DNA of 64,000 nucleotides from Actinosynnema pretiosum (GCF_024171695.1 NZ_JAMTCF010000026.1:1-64000); one strand, 5' to 3'; positions 26,415 through 35,466 are shown, numbered from the stretch's first letter. A program made the numbers and translations. Notes: a model not told the origin generated them from the sequence alone.

Positions 26415-27170
26415 TTGTCAGCGGATTTCGAGCAGCTCGTCGCGCAGTTCGAGCGGTTCCAGGCGCGGATGACCCGCGTCGAGGGGCAGTTCGCCGGGGT
26501 CGACGACATGCGGCAGCGGTTGGCCGAGCTGGAGGTCGCGGCGACCTCGGCGGACCGGTCCGTCACCGTCGTCGCGGGACCGTCCGGGTCGATCCTGGAC
26601 ATCAGGCTCACCGAGCAGGCCGTGCGCAAGCCCGCGCACGCGCTCGCGGGCGAGCTGATGTCGACGCTGCGCAAGGCGGTCGCCGAGGCGGCGCGCAGGC
26701 AGGCGGGGATCGTCGACGGGGCGATCGGCGAGGCGTTCGGCGACGACCTGGACCTGACCGAGCAGGTGCTGGAGACCCAGGCGGAGCTGTTCGGCATGTC
26801 CAAGGAGGAGCTGCGGGCGGTGACCGCCGACGAGGCGACCACTCCCCCGCAGCAGGCCCCGCCGCGCCCACCGGCGCCGCCTGCGCCACCGGCACCGCCG
26901 GCGCCGCCCGCGCGCCCGACGCCGCAGGGACAGCCGCAGGGCGGTCCGGTTCCCGGCAGGCCCCAGCCCGGACAACCGCAGCCCGACCGGGCGCAACCCG
27001 GTCAACCGCAGCGCCCGCAGGGCCGTGAACCGCAGCAGGAGGACTTCTCCGAGCGGAACTTCATGAAGGACGACTGGAAGCAGCCGGGGTCGAAGCCCCA
27101 GCCGCCCGGTCAGGGCGGCAAGCAGGACGACCGCTTCCTCAACCTCTACGACGACGAGGACGGGCGATGA
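26415..27170 (+). CDS. YbaB/EbfC-like protein with Pro/Gln-rich tail
   Basis: Residues 1-150 resemble YbaB/EbfC nucleoid-associated proteins of the EspL type: SADFEQLVAQFERFQARM, then VTVVAGPSGSILDIRLTE and a helical end. Residues 150-240 are a Pro-, Gln- and Gly-rich disordered tail ending in FLNLYDDEDGR. In actinobacteria this architecture usually sits directly before WXG/EspC-like genes of type VII secretion loci, as here. TTG 26415 with GGGGG 7 nt upstream was chosen; ATG 26376 in the same frame lacks a ribosome site. Its stop overlaps the next ATG (ATGA). Confidence 0.78.
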   Translation: MSADFEQLVAQFERFQARMTRVEGQFAGVDDMRQRLAELEVAATSADRSVTVVAGPSGSILDIRLTEQAVRKPAHALAGELMSTLRKAVAEAARRQAGIVDGAIGEAFGDDLDLTEQVLETQAELFGMSKEELRAVTADEATTPPQQAPPRPPAPPAPPAPPAPPARPTPQGQPQGGPVPGRPQPGQPQPDRAQPGQPQRPQGREPQQEDFSERNFMKDDWKQPGSKPQPPGQGGKQDDRFLNLYDDEDGR

Positions 27171-27490
27171 GCGACGGGTTCAGCGTGGACCCGGCGGAGC
27201 TGGAGGGCTTCGCGGGCGCGGCCGAGGGGCACGCGGGCACGGCCGGGCAGATCAAGGGCCTGGTCGACCGGGCCGACGTCGGCGACAAGTCCTGGGGCGT
27301 CGTCGGGCTGTTCGTGAAGAGCACCTACACCGGGATGCTCGGCGACCTCAAGGAGCTGTTCGGCGACCTGGAGGAGGGCCTGCAGGGGGTGGGCGAGCGC
27401 TTCCGGGCGACCGCCGAGGACTACCGGGGGCCCGAAGAGGCGATCCAGCGGGCCTTCGACGGCATCGACACCGGAAGCGGCGGGAGGTAG
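27167..27490 (+). CDS. EspC/WXG100-like small ESX-associated protein
   Basis: The 107-residue protein is all-helical in pattern: FSVDPAELEGFAGAAEGHAG, then SWGVVG in the turn, then YTGMLGDLKELFGDLEEGL and a second helix ending in DYR. This fits EspC (DUF2580)-type substrates of type VII secretion, although a strict W-x-G is replaced by SWGVVG. It is translationally coupled to the YbaB-like gene and followed 3 nt later by the long WXG-like gene. Confidence 0.7.
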   Translation: MSDGFSVDPAELEGFAGAAEGHAGTAGQIKGLVDRADVGDKSWGVVGLFVKSTYTGMLGDLKELFGDLEEGLQGVGERFRATAEDYRGPEEAIQRAFDGIDTGSGGR

Positions 27491-27493
27491 CGC

Positions 27494-28615
27494 GTGGCCG
27501 AGGAGAAGGTGGCGGCGGGCGGGGTCGAGATCACCGTCGGCGAGAAGACCACCGGGGAGAAGGCCGCCGAGGCCGCCCCGTTCTACGGGAACTACCTGAA
27601 GACCGCCGAGGCGGCGAGAAAGCGCGACGATCCCGGCGGGGAGCAAGCGCTCGTCTCGGAGGGGTCGGCGCTGTTCGACTCGCTGAAGACCTCCGCGACG
27701 TCCGTCGCGATGGACCCGCTCGGCTGGCTGATCGGGCAGGGGCTGAACTTCCTGATCAGCGTCGTGCAGCCGCTGGAGGACGCGATCCACTTCGTCAGCG
27801 GCGACGGTCCGGCGCTGGCGCAGGCGGCCGAGAACTTCAACGCCATCGGCGAGGGCGTCGCGAAGCTGCGCGAGTCCTTCGACCGGGACCTGAGCGGCCA
27901 GGTGCAGGGCTGGGAGGGCGAGGCCGCCGAGGCCGCCGCCGAGCGCCTGGGGCAGTTCGCGGGCGGCGTCGACGGGGTCGCCGGGCACGCCGGTGAGCTG
28001 GCCCGGTTCCTCCAGATCTCCAGCATGATCATGACCGTGGTAGAGGACGTGATCAAGGCGATCCTCACCGAGCTGATCACCTGGCTGATCATGATCTGGA
28101 TTCCCGCGCTGGCCGCCGCGATCCCCACGGCGGGCGGCTCGACGGCTGCGGCGGGCGCGGCCACCGGCGTGCGGGTCGCGGCCAGCGCGGGCCGGGTCGC
28201 CCGGATCGTCGCCAAGCTGCGCGGGTTCCTGACCAAGATCGTGGACTTCCTCCGCCGCCTGGTCGGCCGGATGCGGAACATCCGCCCCGCCTTCCAGAAG
28301 GCGATGGCGGACAAGGCCGCCGCCAGCAGGGCCGCCGACGCCCGCCTGGCGCGTCAGTCCGGGCCGGATTGGCGGAAGACGCTGAACTCCCCGCTCGACC
28401 GGTTGATGAGCAAGGACGGCATGGTCGGCGAGCGGGTGCAGCAGGGCGCGGGCAGGTCGTTCGCGAAGGCGGCGGGCGAAGAGCTGGTGAACCAGGTGCT
28501 GCCGCTGCACGAGAAGGGCGCGCGGAACCGCGCGGGCGACGAGAAGCAGGAAGCCTACGGCGAGACCGGGACCGACCGGTCCAAGCAGAGCATCAAGGGA
28601 GATCTGGACCTCTGA
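27494..28615 (+). CDS. Long WXG100/PPE-like protein with hydrophobic segment
   Basis: The 373-residue protein has a helical N-terminal region, a W-E-G motif at about residue 138 (QVQGWEGEAAEAAAERLGQF) within a helical hairpin, and a strong hydrophobic stretch (about 185-220). A basic C-terminal part ends in a charged, soluble tail. It resembles the long WXG proteins that carry cargo in type VII systems of non-mycobacterial actinobacteria. No enzymatic toxin domain is recognisable. It starts at GTG 27494, and its TGA overlaps the ATG of the next gene (TGATG). Confidence 0.65.
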   Translation: MAEEKVAAGGVEITVGEKTTGEKAAEAAPFYGNYLKTAEAARKRDDPGGEQALVSEGSALFDSLKTSATSVAMDPLGWLIGQGLNFLISVVQPLEDAIHFVSGDGPALAQAAENFNAIGEGVAKLRESFDRDLSGQVQGWEGEAAEAAAERLGQFAGGVDGVAGHAGELARFLQISSMIMTVVEDVIKAILTELITWLIMIWIPALAAAIPTAGGSTAAAGAATGVRVAASAGRVARIVAKLRGFLTKIVDFLRRLVGRMRNIRPAFQKAMADKAAASRAADARLARQSGPDWRKTLNSPLDRLMSKDGMVGERVQQGAGRSFAKAAGEELVNQVLPLHEKGARNRAGDEKQEAYGETGTDRSKQSIKGDLDL

Positions 28616-29466
28616 TGGCCGAGAAAGCTGTTCTGCCCGCAGTGGCGGAGAGCATGGTGGAGTACCTGACCAGTCCCCTCACGCTGGTGGTGCTGGGCGC
28701 CTGGCTCACGTTCGTGCTCCTCCGCCGCTGGTGGCAGTTCCGCAAGCGTGGGCGGGACCTGGCCGAGCTGGCCACCGCGCTGGCGCCGCTGGCGAGCGCG
28801 CGCGGAGGAGAGGTGACGGGGCTGGGGAGCCAAGCGACGCCATGGTCGGCGTCGGTGCGGCCGCTGCTCTCCGGACAGCGCACCAGGGTCTACCCGTGGC
28901 CGTTCTGGCTCTTCCAGCGGTCGGCGTTCCGGTCCGACCTCGCGCTGGACCTGCGGCACGGCCCCTGGCACGTCCGGGTCACCGAGAGCTCGGTGCGGAT
29001 GGCGCAGCCGCGCACGATCGGCGTCGTCTGGCTGGTGGAGCACCGGATCGAGGTGGCCACCTCCCCGCTGCCGCCGATGTCCCTGCTCCGGCTCGGGGAC
29101 CTGCCCCACCACGAGCGGATGGCGCACGCCCACGAGGCCAGGCTGCCGGTCGCGGGCGAGCGGGACCGGGACAGCCGCGTGCCGCTGGACCCGCCCGTGG
29201 ACGTGGAGTTCAGCGCGCGCGGGCTCGACCTGGCGAGCGCGCGCAGCGCGTTCACCGCGGAGGCGCTGAGCTGGTTCGCCGCGCGCACCGACGCCCTGCC
29301 CGGCCCGCAGCAGGACGTGAAGTGGCAGTTCGACTCCGGTTTCCTCTACGCCGTCTTCGAGGGGCCCATCGACCCGGCGACGGTGCTCCCCGTGGTCGAC
29401 AGCGCCCTCGGCCTGCTCGACCGCGTCCCCCACGCGCGGCCCCGGCACCCGGCAGCCGCGAGCTGA
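28615..29466 (+). CDS. Membrane-anchored protein of unknown function (ESX-like cassette)
   Basis: The 283-residue protein has a single hydrophobic helix near the N-terminus (LTLVVLGAWLTFVLLRRWW), then a soluble domain with several Trp and Arg residues and no family I recognise. The closing segment (SGFLYAVFEGPIDPATVLPVVD) looks like a beta-alpha module. Translational coupling to the WXG-like gene suggests it works with that product, perhaps as an anchor or immunity-type partner. This is inference from context only. Confidence 0.65.
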   Translation: MAEKAVLPAVAESMVEYLTSPLTLVVLGAWLTFVLLRRWWQFRKRGRDLAELATALAPLASARGGEVTGLGSQATPWSASVRPLLSGQRTRVYPWPFWLFQRSAFRSDLALDLRHGPWHVRVTESSVRMAQPRTIGVVWLVEHRIEVATSPLPPMSLLRLGDLPHHERMAHAHEARLPVAGERDRDSRVPLDPPVDVEFSARGLDLASARSAFTAEALSWFAARTDALPGPQQDVKWQFDSGFLYAVFEGPIDPATVLPVVDSALGLLDRVPHARPRHPAAAS

Positions 29467-29475
29467 CCGGCCCGC

Positions 29476-29504
29476 CGCCGCCCGGCCCGCCGCGCCGGGC
29501 GGCG
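29476..29504 (+). terminator. Hairpin after ESX-like cassette
   Basis: CGCCGCCCGGC (29476-29486) pairs with GCCGGGCGGCG (29494-29504) across a 7-nt loop, 10 nt after the last stop codon of the cassette. Confidence 0.65.
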
Positions 29505-29621
29505 ACGTGCCCGACACCCGGCCGTCCGGTCAGCAGGACCTAGGTCCCTTGCCACGGGCCGCCTAACCATGCCCGGCCCGATCTTGTCAACCCCCGGTCA
29601 CGCTCCGCCGACCACCTTGCC

Positions 29622-29627
29622 TACCAT
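29622..29627 (+). promoter_or_regulatory. -10 element for leaderless ctaA
   Basis: TACCAT lies 6 nt before GTG 29634 and no Shine-Dalgarno sequence is present. Confidence 0.45.
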
Positions 29628-29633
29628 CGGTTC

Positions 29634-30626
29634 GTGTCCGCACCGTCCTGGTTCACCTCTTTCCTGCGCTCAGGCCAGCGCTCGTTCGCCATCGCGGCCG
29701 TCCTCGCCCAGGCAGGCATCACCGTCACGGGGTCGATCGTCCGCGTGACCGGCTCCGGCCTGGGCTGCCCCACGTGGCCCCAGTGCTTCGAGGGCAGCTT
29801 CACCCCCGTCGAGCACCCCGAAGTGGCCGCGCTGCACCAGTGGGTGGAGTTCGGCAACCGGACGCTCACCGGTGTCATCACGATCATCACGGCGCTGACC
29901 GTGCTGGCCGCCTGGTTCGACCGGCCGCGCCGCCCCCGCGTGCTCAAGCTGGCCGTCGTCCAGCTCGGCGGCGTGGTCGTGCAGGCCGTCGTCGGCGGCA
30001 TCACCGTGCTCACCGGCCTGGCCTGGTGGACGGTGAGCGTGCACTTCCTGATCTCGCTCGTCCTGGTCTGGTACGCGGTGTTCCTGGTGGGCGCGCTGCG
30101 CGAGGGCGACGCACCGCCCCGCCCGCTGCTGCCGCGCCCCCTGATGGCCCTCCAGAGCGTCCAGGTGGGCGTGCTGGGCCTGCTGCTCGTCGCGGGCACC
30201 TTCACCACCGCCGCGGGCCCCCACGCGGGCGACGCGGACACCCCGCGCCTCCAGGTGGACATCGAGACCGTCGCGCAGCTGCACGCCGACCTGCTGTTCC
30301 TGTTCCTGGGGATGCTGATCGCGCTCGGCTTCGCGCTGCACTTCCACCTCAGGGCCGCGCGCAAGCGCTACTGGCTGCTGGTGGCCGCCGTGCTCGCCCA
30401 GGGCACGTCCGGCATGGTCCAGTACTTCCTCGGCATCCCCGAGGCCCTGGTGTCGCTGCACGTGCTCGGCTCGGCCGTGGTGGTCGTCGCGACCGCCGGG
30501 CTGTGGCTGGTGACGCGCGTCCGCGACGCCGAGGCCACCGGTGGCGGCGGCCCCGACGACGACGGGGATCAGCGCGAGGGCCTGCGCTCCCAGAGCGAGG
30601 GCAGCTCCGTGGCCAGCCACGCGTAG
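29634..30626 (+). CDS. ctaA: Heme A synthase (CtaA/Cox15 family)
   Basis: The 330-residue, eight-helix membrane protein converts heme O to heme A for cytochrome aa3 oxidase. The conserved extracellular pair Cys-x5-Cys is visible in GLGCPTWPQCFEG, with the nearby HQWVEFGNR heme-ligand helix and further His residues at AQLHADLLFLF and SLHVLGSA. It works after CtaB, encoded at 47355-48278. Its hydrophilic C-terminal tail overlaps the convergent regulator gene by 58 bp. Confidence 0.93.
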   Translation: MSAPSWFTSFLRSGQRSFAIAAVLAQAGITVTGSIVRVTGSGLGCPTWPQCFEGSFTPVEHPEVAALHQWVEFGNRTLTGVITIITALTVLAAWFDRPRRPRVLKLAVVQLGGVVVQAVVGGITVLTGLAWWTVSVHFLISLVLVWYAVFLVGALREGDAPPRPLLPRPLMALQSVQVGVLGLLLVAGTFTTAAGPHAGDADTPRLQVDIETVAQLHADLLFLFLGMLIALGFALHFHLRAARKRYWLLVAAVLAQGTSGMVQYFLGIPEALVSLHVLGSAVVVVATAGLWLVTRVRDAEATGGGGPDDDGDQREGLRSQSEGSSVASHA

Positions 30627-31027
30627 AGGTCGTCCACGGCGCGCAGCCTGACCGCCCGCTCCGGGTCGCCGCTCATCAGCCGCATCCCGGACTCGGTCAG
30701 CTCGCGCACGCTGACCAGCGCGTCCAGCTTCCGCTGCACCAGGTCCGCCCAGCGCTTCTCGTCGATGCGGTACTGGGCGGCCTGGCGCCCCCTCCGGGTG
30801 CGCTTGGTCACCAGCCCCGCGTTGACGAGGAACTTCAGGTTCGTGCTGATGGAACCGCTGCTGGCTTCCAGCTCCTGGGACAGCTCGGCCGCCGTCCGCT
30901 CGCTGGGCTGGCACACCAGCAGGTAGCCGAGGATGCGCCCGCCGATCAGCGGGATGCCCTCCTCGGCGAAGTGGGCGGCGAACCGCTCGATCCACGCGGC
31001 CAGCCGCGCTTCCCGTCCCGCGCTCAT
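30569..31027 (-). CDS. GbsR/MarR-type winged-helix regulator
   Basis: The 152-residue protein has a GbsR-like layout: IERFAAHFAEEGIPLIGGRILGYLL, a winged helix (TAAELSQELEASSGSISTNLKFLVNAGLV) and a C-terminal helical dimerisation part. GbsR-family members regulate osmoprotectant genes or export pumps; the target here is unknown. ATG 31027 follows AGGGGG. It overlaps the end of ctaA tail-to-tail and shares a promoter sequence with the conservon operon at 35391-35401. Confidence 0.82.
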   Translation of the reverse strand: MSAGREARLAAWIERFAAHFAEEGIPLIGGRILGYLLVCQPSERTAAELSQELEASSGSISTNLKFLVNAGLVTKRTRRGRQAAQYRIDEKRWADLVQRKLDALVSVRELTESGMRLMSGDPERAVRLRAVDDLYAWLATELPSLWERRPSR

Positions 31028-31060
31028 GCGACCCCCTGCCCTTCGGTCAACACTGAAGGC

Positions 31061-31090
31061 ATAGTAGGTCGCAGGTGGATCTTGGGGCAA
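31061..31090 (-). promoter_or_regulatory. Candidate promoter of GbsR-type gene
   Basis: The minus strand has TTGCCC (31090-31085), an 18-nt spacer and TACTAT (31066-31061), inside the 11-mer CGACCTACTAT (31071-31061). The same 11-mer is in the promoter of the NIT-HAMP kinase operon. Confidence 0.5.
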
Positions 31091-31204
31091 AGGGCGCGCC
31101 GGTCCGGCGGAGATCGCTCTGCGCGAAACTCACCCGGACGAGCGACCCACCGGGGTGCGCGGCGAGGGGCCGCGAGACCGGTCGGCGACCGGCCGCGCGC
31201 CCGC

Positions 31205-31930
31205 TCAGAGCCTGCGCAACCCGGCGAGCACCCGCTCCATCAGGCCCATGTTCGGCTGGTCGCCGTCCTCGGACGAGATCGTCTGGTGCACGTCGATCAG
31301 CCCGCGCTCGGCCATGTCGCCGAGCAGGACCTTCGCCACGCCCAGCGGCACCTTCAGCAGCGCGGCGATCTCGGCCACGGACCGGGGCCTGCCGCACAGC
31401 GCGATCACCTCCTGGTGCTCGGCCTTCATGCCGAGCGCCGCCGGGTGGTCCCACTCGGCCGCCGAGACCAGGGTCTCCAGCTCCAGCTGGTAGGTGGAGG
31501 TGGTGCGCCCGCCGGTCCACGAGTAGGCGCGCACGATCGAGGGCGCGTCCTCGTGCTCACCCGCGTCGGGGTGAACGGCGTCGGCGTGACCGGACCCCTG
31601 GTGGGCGGCCTCCGGGTAACCGGGCTCGGGGTACCCCGCGTCGCCGTAGGCCGCGTCGCCGTGCCCCGCGTACCCCGGCTCCGCGTACCCGCGCTCGTAC
31701 CCCGGCGCGTCGCCGTACTCCGCCTCGGAGTACGGGTAGTCCCCGTACTCCGGGCGGTCGTTCGCCTGCTCGGCCTCGGGCGCCCGCTCGGGCCGCCGGG
31801 GGCGGCGCGCCGCCCGGTCCGGCGCGGCCTCGCGCTCCGGCTTGTTCGGGCGTGATGAGCTGAAGCTGAAGCCGTTGAGCAGATCGGCGAACGACTGTTT
31901 GCCTGACTGGGACTCCGGATCGCTGCTCAT
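31205..31930 (-). CDS. DUF742 protein (conservon CvnC-like)
   Basis: The 241-residue protein ends in a DUF742 winged-helix-like domain (about 130-241: RAYSWTGGRT, LALCGRPRSVAEIAALLKVPLGVAKVLLGDM). It begins with FADLLNGFSFSSS followed by a Glu/Gly/Tyr/Pro-rich disordered region with GY repeats. DUF742 proteins are the third member of actinobacterial conservons, with a kinase and a Roadblock protein. ATG 31930 with GGTGGAG is preferred over GTG 31939. Normally a GTPase gene follows; here there is none. Confidence 0.9.
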   Translation of the reverse strand: MSSDPESQSGKQSFADLLNGFSFSSSRPNKPEREAAPDRAARRPRRPERAPEAEQANDRPEYGDYPYSEAEYGDAPGYERGYAEPGYAGHGDAAYGDAGYPEPGYPEAAHQGSGHADAVHPDAGEHEDAPSIVRAYSWTGGRTTSTYQLELETLVSAAEWDHPAALGMKAEHQEVIALCGRPRSVAEIAALLKVPLGVAKVLLGDMAERGLIDVHQTISSEDGDQPNMGLMERVLAGLRRL

Positions 31931-31940
31931 CTGCTCCACC

Positions 31941-32384
31941 TCAAGCCGAAGGACGGGCCATGATCCGCTTGGCGTCGTGGATCTGCGCGCGCAGCTCCGG
32001 GGTCAGCAGCTGGCCGACCTGCTCGACCACCACGGTCATCTCGTAGGCCACCTGGCCGACGTCGGCGTCCGGCGCGGCCAGCACCGCGAGGCACGAGCCG
32101 TCCCGGATCGACATCAGCAGCATGATCCCGTGCTGCATCTCGACCACCGAGCGCTTGACGCCGCCCCCGTCGAAGCAGCGCGCCGCCGAGTCGGTCAGGC
32201 TCGACACACCGGCCGCGATGGCCGCCAACTGGTCCGCCCGGTCCTCGGGAAGCCCCTCGGAGGCGGTCAGCAGCAGACCGTCCACCGAGATCACCACCGC
32301 GTGGGCGACACCGGGCACCCGGTCGGCGAAGTTGGACACCAGCCAACCGAACCGATCGACCTGCCCAGCCCTCTGCGCGCTCAT
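31941..32384 (-). CDS. Roadblock/LC7 domain protein (conservon CvnB-like)
   Basis: The 147-residue protein is a Roadblock/LC7 domain ([26 protein letters not shown], then [19 protein letters not shown]). Such proteins act as regulators or platforms for small GTPases and sit between the kinase and DUF742 genes in conservons. Its ATG overlaps the kinase stop (ATGA), and its stop lies 10 nt before the DUF742 start. Confidence 0.93.
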   Translation of the reverse strand: MSAQRAGQVDRFGWLVSNFADRVPGVAHAVVISVDGLLLTASEGLPEDRADQLAAIAAGVSSLTDSAARCFDGGGVKRSVVEMQHGIMLLMSIRDGSCLAVLAAPDADVGQVAYEMTVVVEQVGQLLTPELRAQIHDAKRIMARPSA

Positions 32385-35302
32385 TGTTCGGTCTCCCGCC
32401 CCGTTCTGTTGTCCCCAGCCTGCCGAACACCTTGCCGGACGCCGGTCTGGTAGTTGGCCAGGAACCCGCGTGTCGCGTTCGGGTCCCTCCGTACGGGTGG
32501 GGGCGCAGCGCTCTCGCCCTCAGCCCGCGCGGGCCGCTCGGTGACCAGGTTCGCGTCCAGGTTGGTGCGCGGTTTGCGCTTGGGCAGCTCCGCCCCTGCG
32601 GCTGTCACGTGTCGGGACGGTACCTCTTCGGCCGAAATAGCGGGAGGCTGCGTCTGCCTGGCGGGTGACGGCGCGCCGAAGAACTGCGCGGTGACCCGGC
32701 CGGGCGCATATCCACCCTCGGCCGGAGGGGCCGTCGGCGGCGCGGCGGGCGGGGCCGGGGGCGGCGCCACGGGGGTGGCGTCGGCGCTCTGCCCCTTCGG
32801 GCGCTTGGAGAACCACGTCGAACCGCCCTGCGTGGCCTCTGGCTGCCGGAACGGGTCGGTCGCGGAGCGCGACGGGGGCGTCGCGGTGCGCTTGGGCAGC
32901 TCCCCGCCGGGCGGGGTCTCGACCCGCCGGGGCGGCGCGGGCGGCTCGTCGTCGACGCGCCGCTCGTCCGCCCTCGGGTCGGCGGCCGGGGCGGAGGTGT
33001 CCGCCGAGAAGGAGAACGAGTCGTCCATCACGAACTGCTCGGCGCGCGGCGCGCGAGCGGGCTCGGGCCTGCTCGGCGGGGCCGGGTCGAGCGCGCGGCC
33101 GGCGAACGCGGCCCAGCCGCTCTCGCCCGCCGGTGCGCCGCCCGGCTGGGCCGTGCCGTTCTGGGCCGTCCCGTTCTGGGCCGTCCCGTTCTGGACCGTG
33201 CCGTTCTGGGCGGCGCCGGTGTGCGCGGTCCCGTTCGTGCCGAACGCGGTCCCGTTCTGGGCCGTCCCGTTCTGGAGGGCGTCGCGCACGACGTTGCTCT
33301 GCAGCGCGCTGCTCTGGCCGCGCTCCAGCTCGGCGGCGGGCCTGCGGGCGGCGGGCAGCTGGCCGGTCCCGGCCGGGCGGACCAGCTCGGAGGGCACCGC
33401 CACGACGGCGCGCACGCCGTCCCGGTCCGCCCCCTGCTCGCGCAGCACCACCTGGATGCCGTGCCTGCCCGCGAGCCTGCCGACCACGTACAGGCCGAGC
33501 TGGCGGGACGCGGACAGCTCGGCGGTGTCGTCCAGGGCCGCCGTGACGATCTTGCGGTTGGCCTCGGCCATGCCCTCCTCGGTGAGGCCGACGCCCTGGT
33601 CGACCACGTCCACGAGGACGCCGCCGCCGGGCCGGGGCCGACCGCTGACGATGACCTGGGTGCCGGGCGGGGAGAACGCGGTCGCGTTGTCCAGCAGCTC
33701 CGCGACGAGCCGGACCAGGTCGCCCGCCGCGTAGCCGACCACGTCGACCGGCGGGGTGGTCTGCACCATCACCCGGTGGTACTGCTCGATCTCGGACCCG
33801 GCGGCGCGCAGCACGTCGGCCAGCGGCACCGGCCGGGTGAACCGGCGGGCCACGTCGCTGCCGGAGAGCACCATCAGGTTCTCGTTGTTGCGGCGCATCC
33901 GGGTCGCCAGGTTGTCCAGCTTGAACAGGTTCGCCAGCTGGTCGGGGTTCTCCTCCTGGCGCTCCATCTCCTCCATGAGCTTGAGCTGGCGCTCGACCAG
34001 GCCCTGGCTCCGGCGGGAGAGGTTGATGAACGCGTTGCGCATCCCGGCGCGCAGCTCGGCCTGCTCGGCCGCGGAGCTGACGGCCTGGCTGTGCACGGCG
34101 TCGAACGCGCGGGCCAGCTGGCCGAACTCCTCGGTGGTGTGCACCGGCACCGGCTCGATCTCCGTGCGCACGCCGCCCTCGCGCAGCTGGGTGACCAGCT
34201 CGGGCAGGCGGTTGTCCGCGACGTCGAGTGCGGCCACCCGCAGGGTGCGCAGCGAGCGCAGCAGGTAGCTGCCGACGACGAAGCCGATGGCGCCCGCGGA
34301 GAACAGCGAGGCGAGCAGGATGACCGAGGCCACGCCCGCGCGGTCGCTGGTGGAGTCCTGGAGCCTGGCGGAGGCGCGCAGCAGCTCGCCGCCGAGGCGG
34401 GACATGACGACCTCGATGCGGGACAGCGTCGAGCTGGAGGCGGTGTTCCAGTCCTTGACCGGCACCTGGGTGCGCACGGTGCCGGGGTCGGTGCGCACGC
34501 CCTGGAGGAGCCGGTTGCGGGTGTCGACCTCGGGGCCGGCGACGGTGCTGCGGAAGTCGGCCTGCTGGTCGGCGGTGGCCACGGCGGTGAACTCGGCGAC
34601 CTTGTCCTGGAAGCGGGTCCAGGACTGCTCCAGCATGGTCTTCTCGGTGTCCAGCAGGCCCCGGCGGCTCACGCCCGCGAGCACGGTGGCCTGCTGCCAG
34701 GAGACCTGCTCGCCGGTCATGGCCAGGTTGTGCAGGGCGTTCGCCGTGCCGGTGAGCGAGGCGTCGCCGAAGTCGCCGACCATGGCCTGGTCGAAGTCGG
34801 TGAGGGAGCGGATGACGACCGAGTAGGCGCCGATGCCGCCCGCGAGGTCGACGGTGCCGCTGGCGACCCGGTCGCGCAGCTGCGGCAGGCCGTCGAGCTG
34901 GACCAGCGCGTCGCGGTAGCGGGCCTCGGCGACGGGGCCGAGCGTCGGGGTGTTGCGGACCAGGTCGCGCACGGCGTTGGCGGCGCGGTCGGTCTCGTTG
35001 GTGACCGCGTCGAAGTTGCGCTTGTCCACGCTCGCGCCCTCGGAGCGCTGGGCGGACAGCGCCCGCTCGTCCTGGACGCTCGCGACCAGCGGGGTGAGCC
35101 CCGCGCGCAGCGACACCAGCCGCTGCATGTTCGCGTAGCCGTCGGCGGTGCGCACGTCGGTCCTGATCTGCATCAGGCCCGAGCCGAGCGCGACGAGCAC
35201 GGGTACCGCGAGGACGGCGGCCAGCTTGACCGGCAGCCGCCAATTCCGCCAGTCGGCGACGGCGGTCCGCCATTGCCTGCGCGTGCTGTTGTCGCCAGTC
35301 AC
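32381..35302 (-). CDS. NIT-HAMP sensor histidine kinase (conservon CvnA-like)
   Basis: The 973-residue protein has a first TM helix (about 24-44), an extracellular NIT-type nitrate-sensor-like domain (to about 320), a second TM helix (about 325-348), HAMP, a helical region, and an HATPase domain ([45 protein letters not shown]). It ends in a long disordered tail with NGTAQ repeats. The usual phosphorylated-His box is not evident, as in other CvnA proteins, whose signalling runs through the Roadblock partner. GTG 35302 has GGGG 7 nt upstream; the TTG one codon before is an alternative. Confidence 0.9.
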   Translation of the reverse strand: MTGDNSTRRQWRTAVADWRNWRLPVKLAAVLAVPVLVALGSGLMQIRTDVRTADGYANMQRLVSLRAGLTPLVASVQDERALSAQRSEGASVDKRNFDAVTNETDRAANAVRDLVRNTPTLGPVAEARYRDALVQLDGLPQLRDRVASGTVDLAGGIGAYSVVIRSLTDFDQAMVGDFGDASLTGTANALHNLAMTGEQVSWQQATVLAGVSRRGLLDTEKTMLEQSWTRFQDKVAEFTAVATADQQADFRSTVAGPEVDTRNRLLQGVRTDPGTVRTQVPVKDWNTASSSTLSRIEVVMSRLGGELLRASARLQDSTSDRAGVASVILLASLFSAGAIGFVVGSYLLRSLRTLRVAALDVADNRLPELVTQLREGGVRTEIEPVPVHTTEEFGQLARAFDAVHSQAVSSAAEQAELRAGMRNAFINLSRRSQGLVERQLKLMEEMERQEENPDQLANLFKLDNLATRMRRNNENLMVLSGSDVARRFTRPVPLADVLRAAGSEIEQYHRVMVQTTPPVDVVGYAAGDLVRLVAELLDNATAFSPPGTQVIVSGRPRPGGGVLVDVVDQGVGLTEEGMAEANRKIVTAALDDTAELSASRQLGLYVVGRLAGRHGIQVVLREQGADRDGVRAVVAVPSELVRPAGTGQLPAARRPAAELERGQSSALQSNVVRDALQNGTAQNGTAFGTNGTAHTGAAQNGTVQNGTAQNGTAQNGTAQPGGAPAGESGWAAFAGRALDPAPPSRPEPARAPRAEQFVMDDSFSFSADTSAPAADPRADERRVDDEPPAPPRRVETPPGGELPKRTATPPSRSATDPFRQPEATQGGSTWFSKRPKGQSADATPVAPPPAPPAAPPTAPPAEGGYAPGRVTAQFFGAPSPARQTQPPAISAEEVPSRHVTAAGAELPKRKPRTNLDANLVTERPARAEGESAAPPPVRRDPNATRGFLANYQTGVRQGVRQAGDNRTGRETEQ
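33147..33285 (-). repeat. 15-bp in-frame repeats (NGTAQ) in kinase tail
   Basis: About eight units of a 15-bp sequence (plus strand CCGTTCTGGGCCGTC with small changes) encode NGTAQ or close variants in the disordered tail of the kinase. The region is a likely site of length change between strains. Confidence 0.85.
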
Positions 35303-35390
35303 CAAGCAGCCCCGGAGTTTCTTATGGTCGATTCACCGCACAGCCAAAACCACGCCGACCTTTACGGCAGGCGGGGAAGGCTGCTGCGAG

Positions 35391-35419
35391 ATAGTAGGTC
35401 GTGAACGCCCGAACGACAA
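35391..35419 (-). promoter_or_regulatory. Promoter of the conservon-type operon
   Basis: The minus strand has TTGTCG (35419-35414), a 17-nt spacer and TACTAT (35396-35391). The start of transcription would be about 80 nt before the kinase GTG. Confidence 0.6.
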
Positions 35420-35453
35420 CGACCAGCCGTCAGGATCTCAACCGTTCGGCGGA

Positions 35454-35466
35454 TCACACTATGTGA
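35454..35466. promoter_or_regulatory. Inverted repeat TCACA-N3-TGTGA
   Basis: TCACACTATGTGA lies in the 341-nt divergent region between the kinase operon and the DUF485/symporter operon, about 90 bp before the latter's promoter. It could be an operator. The arms recall, in reverse order, the Crp half-sites TGTGA/TCACA, so a Crp-type identity is not claimed. No gene is seen in 35303-35643. Confidence 0.35.
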
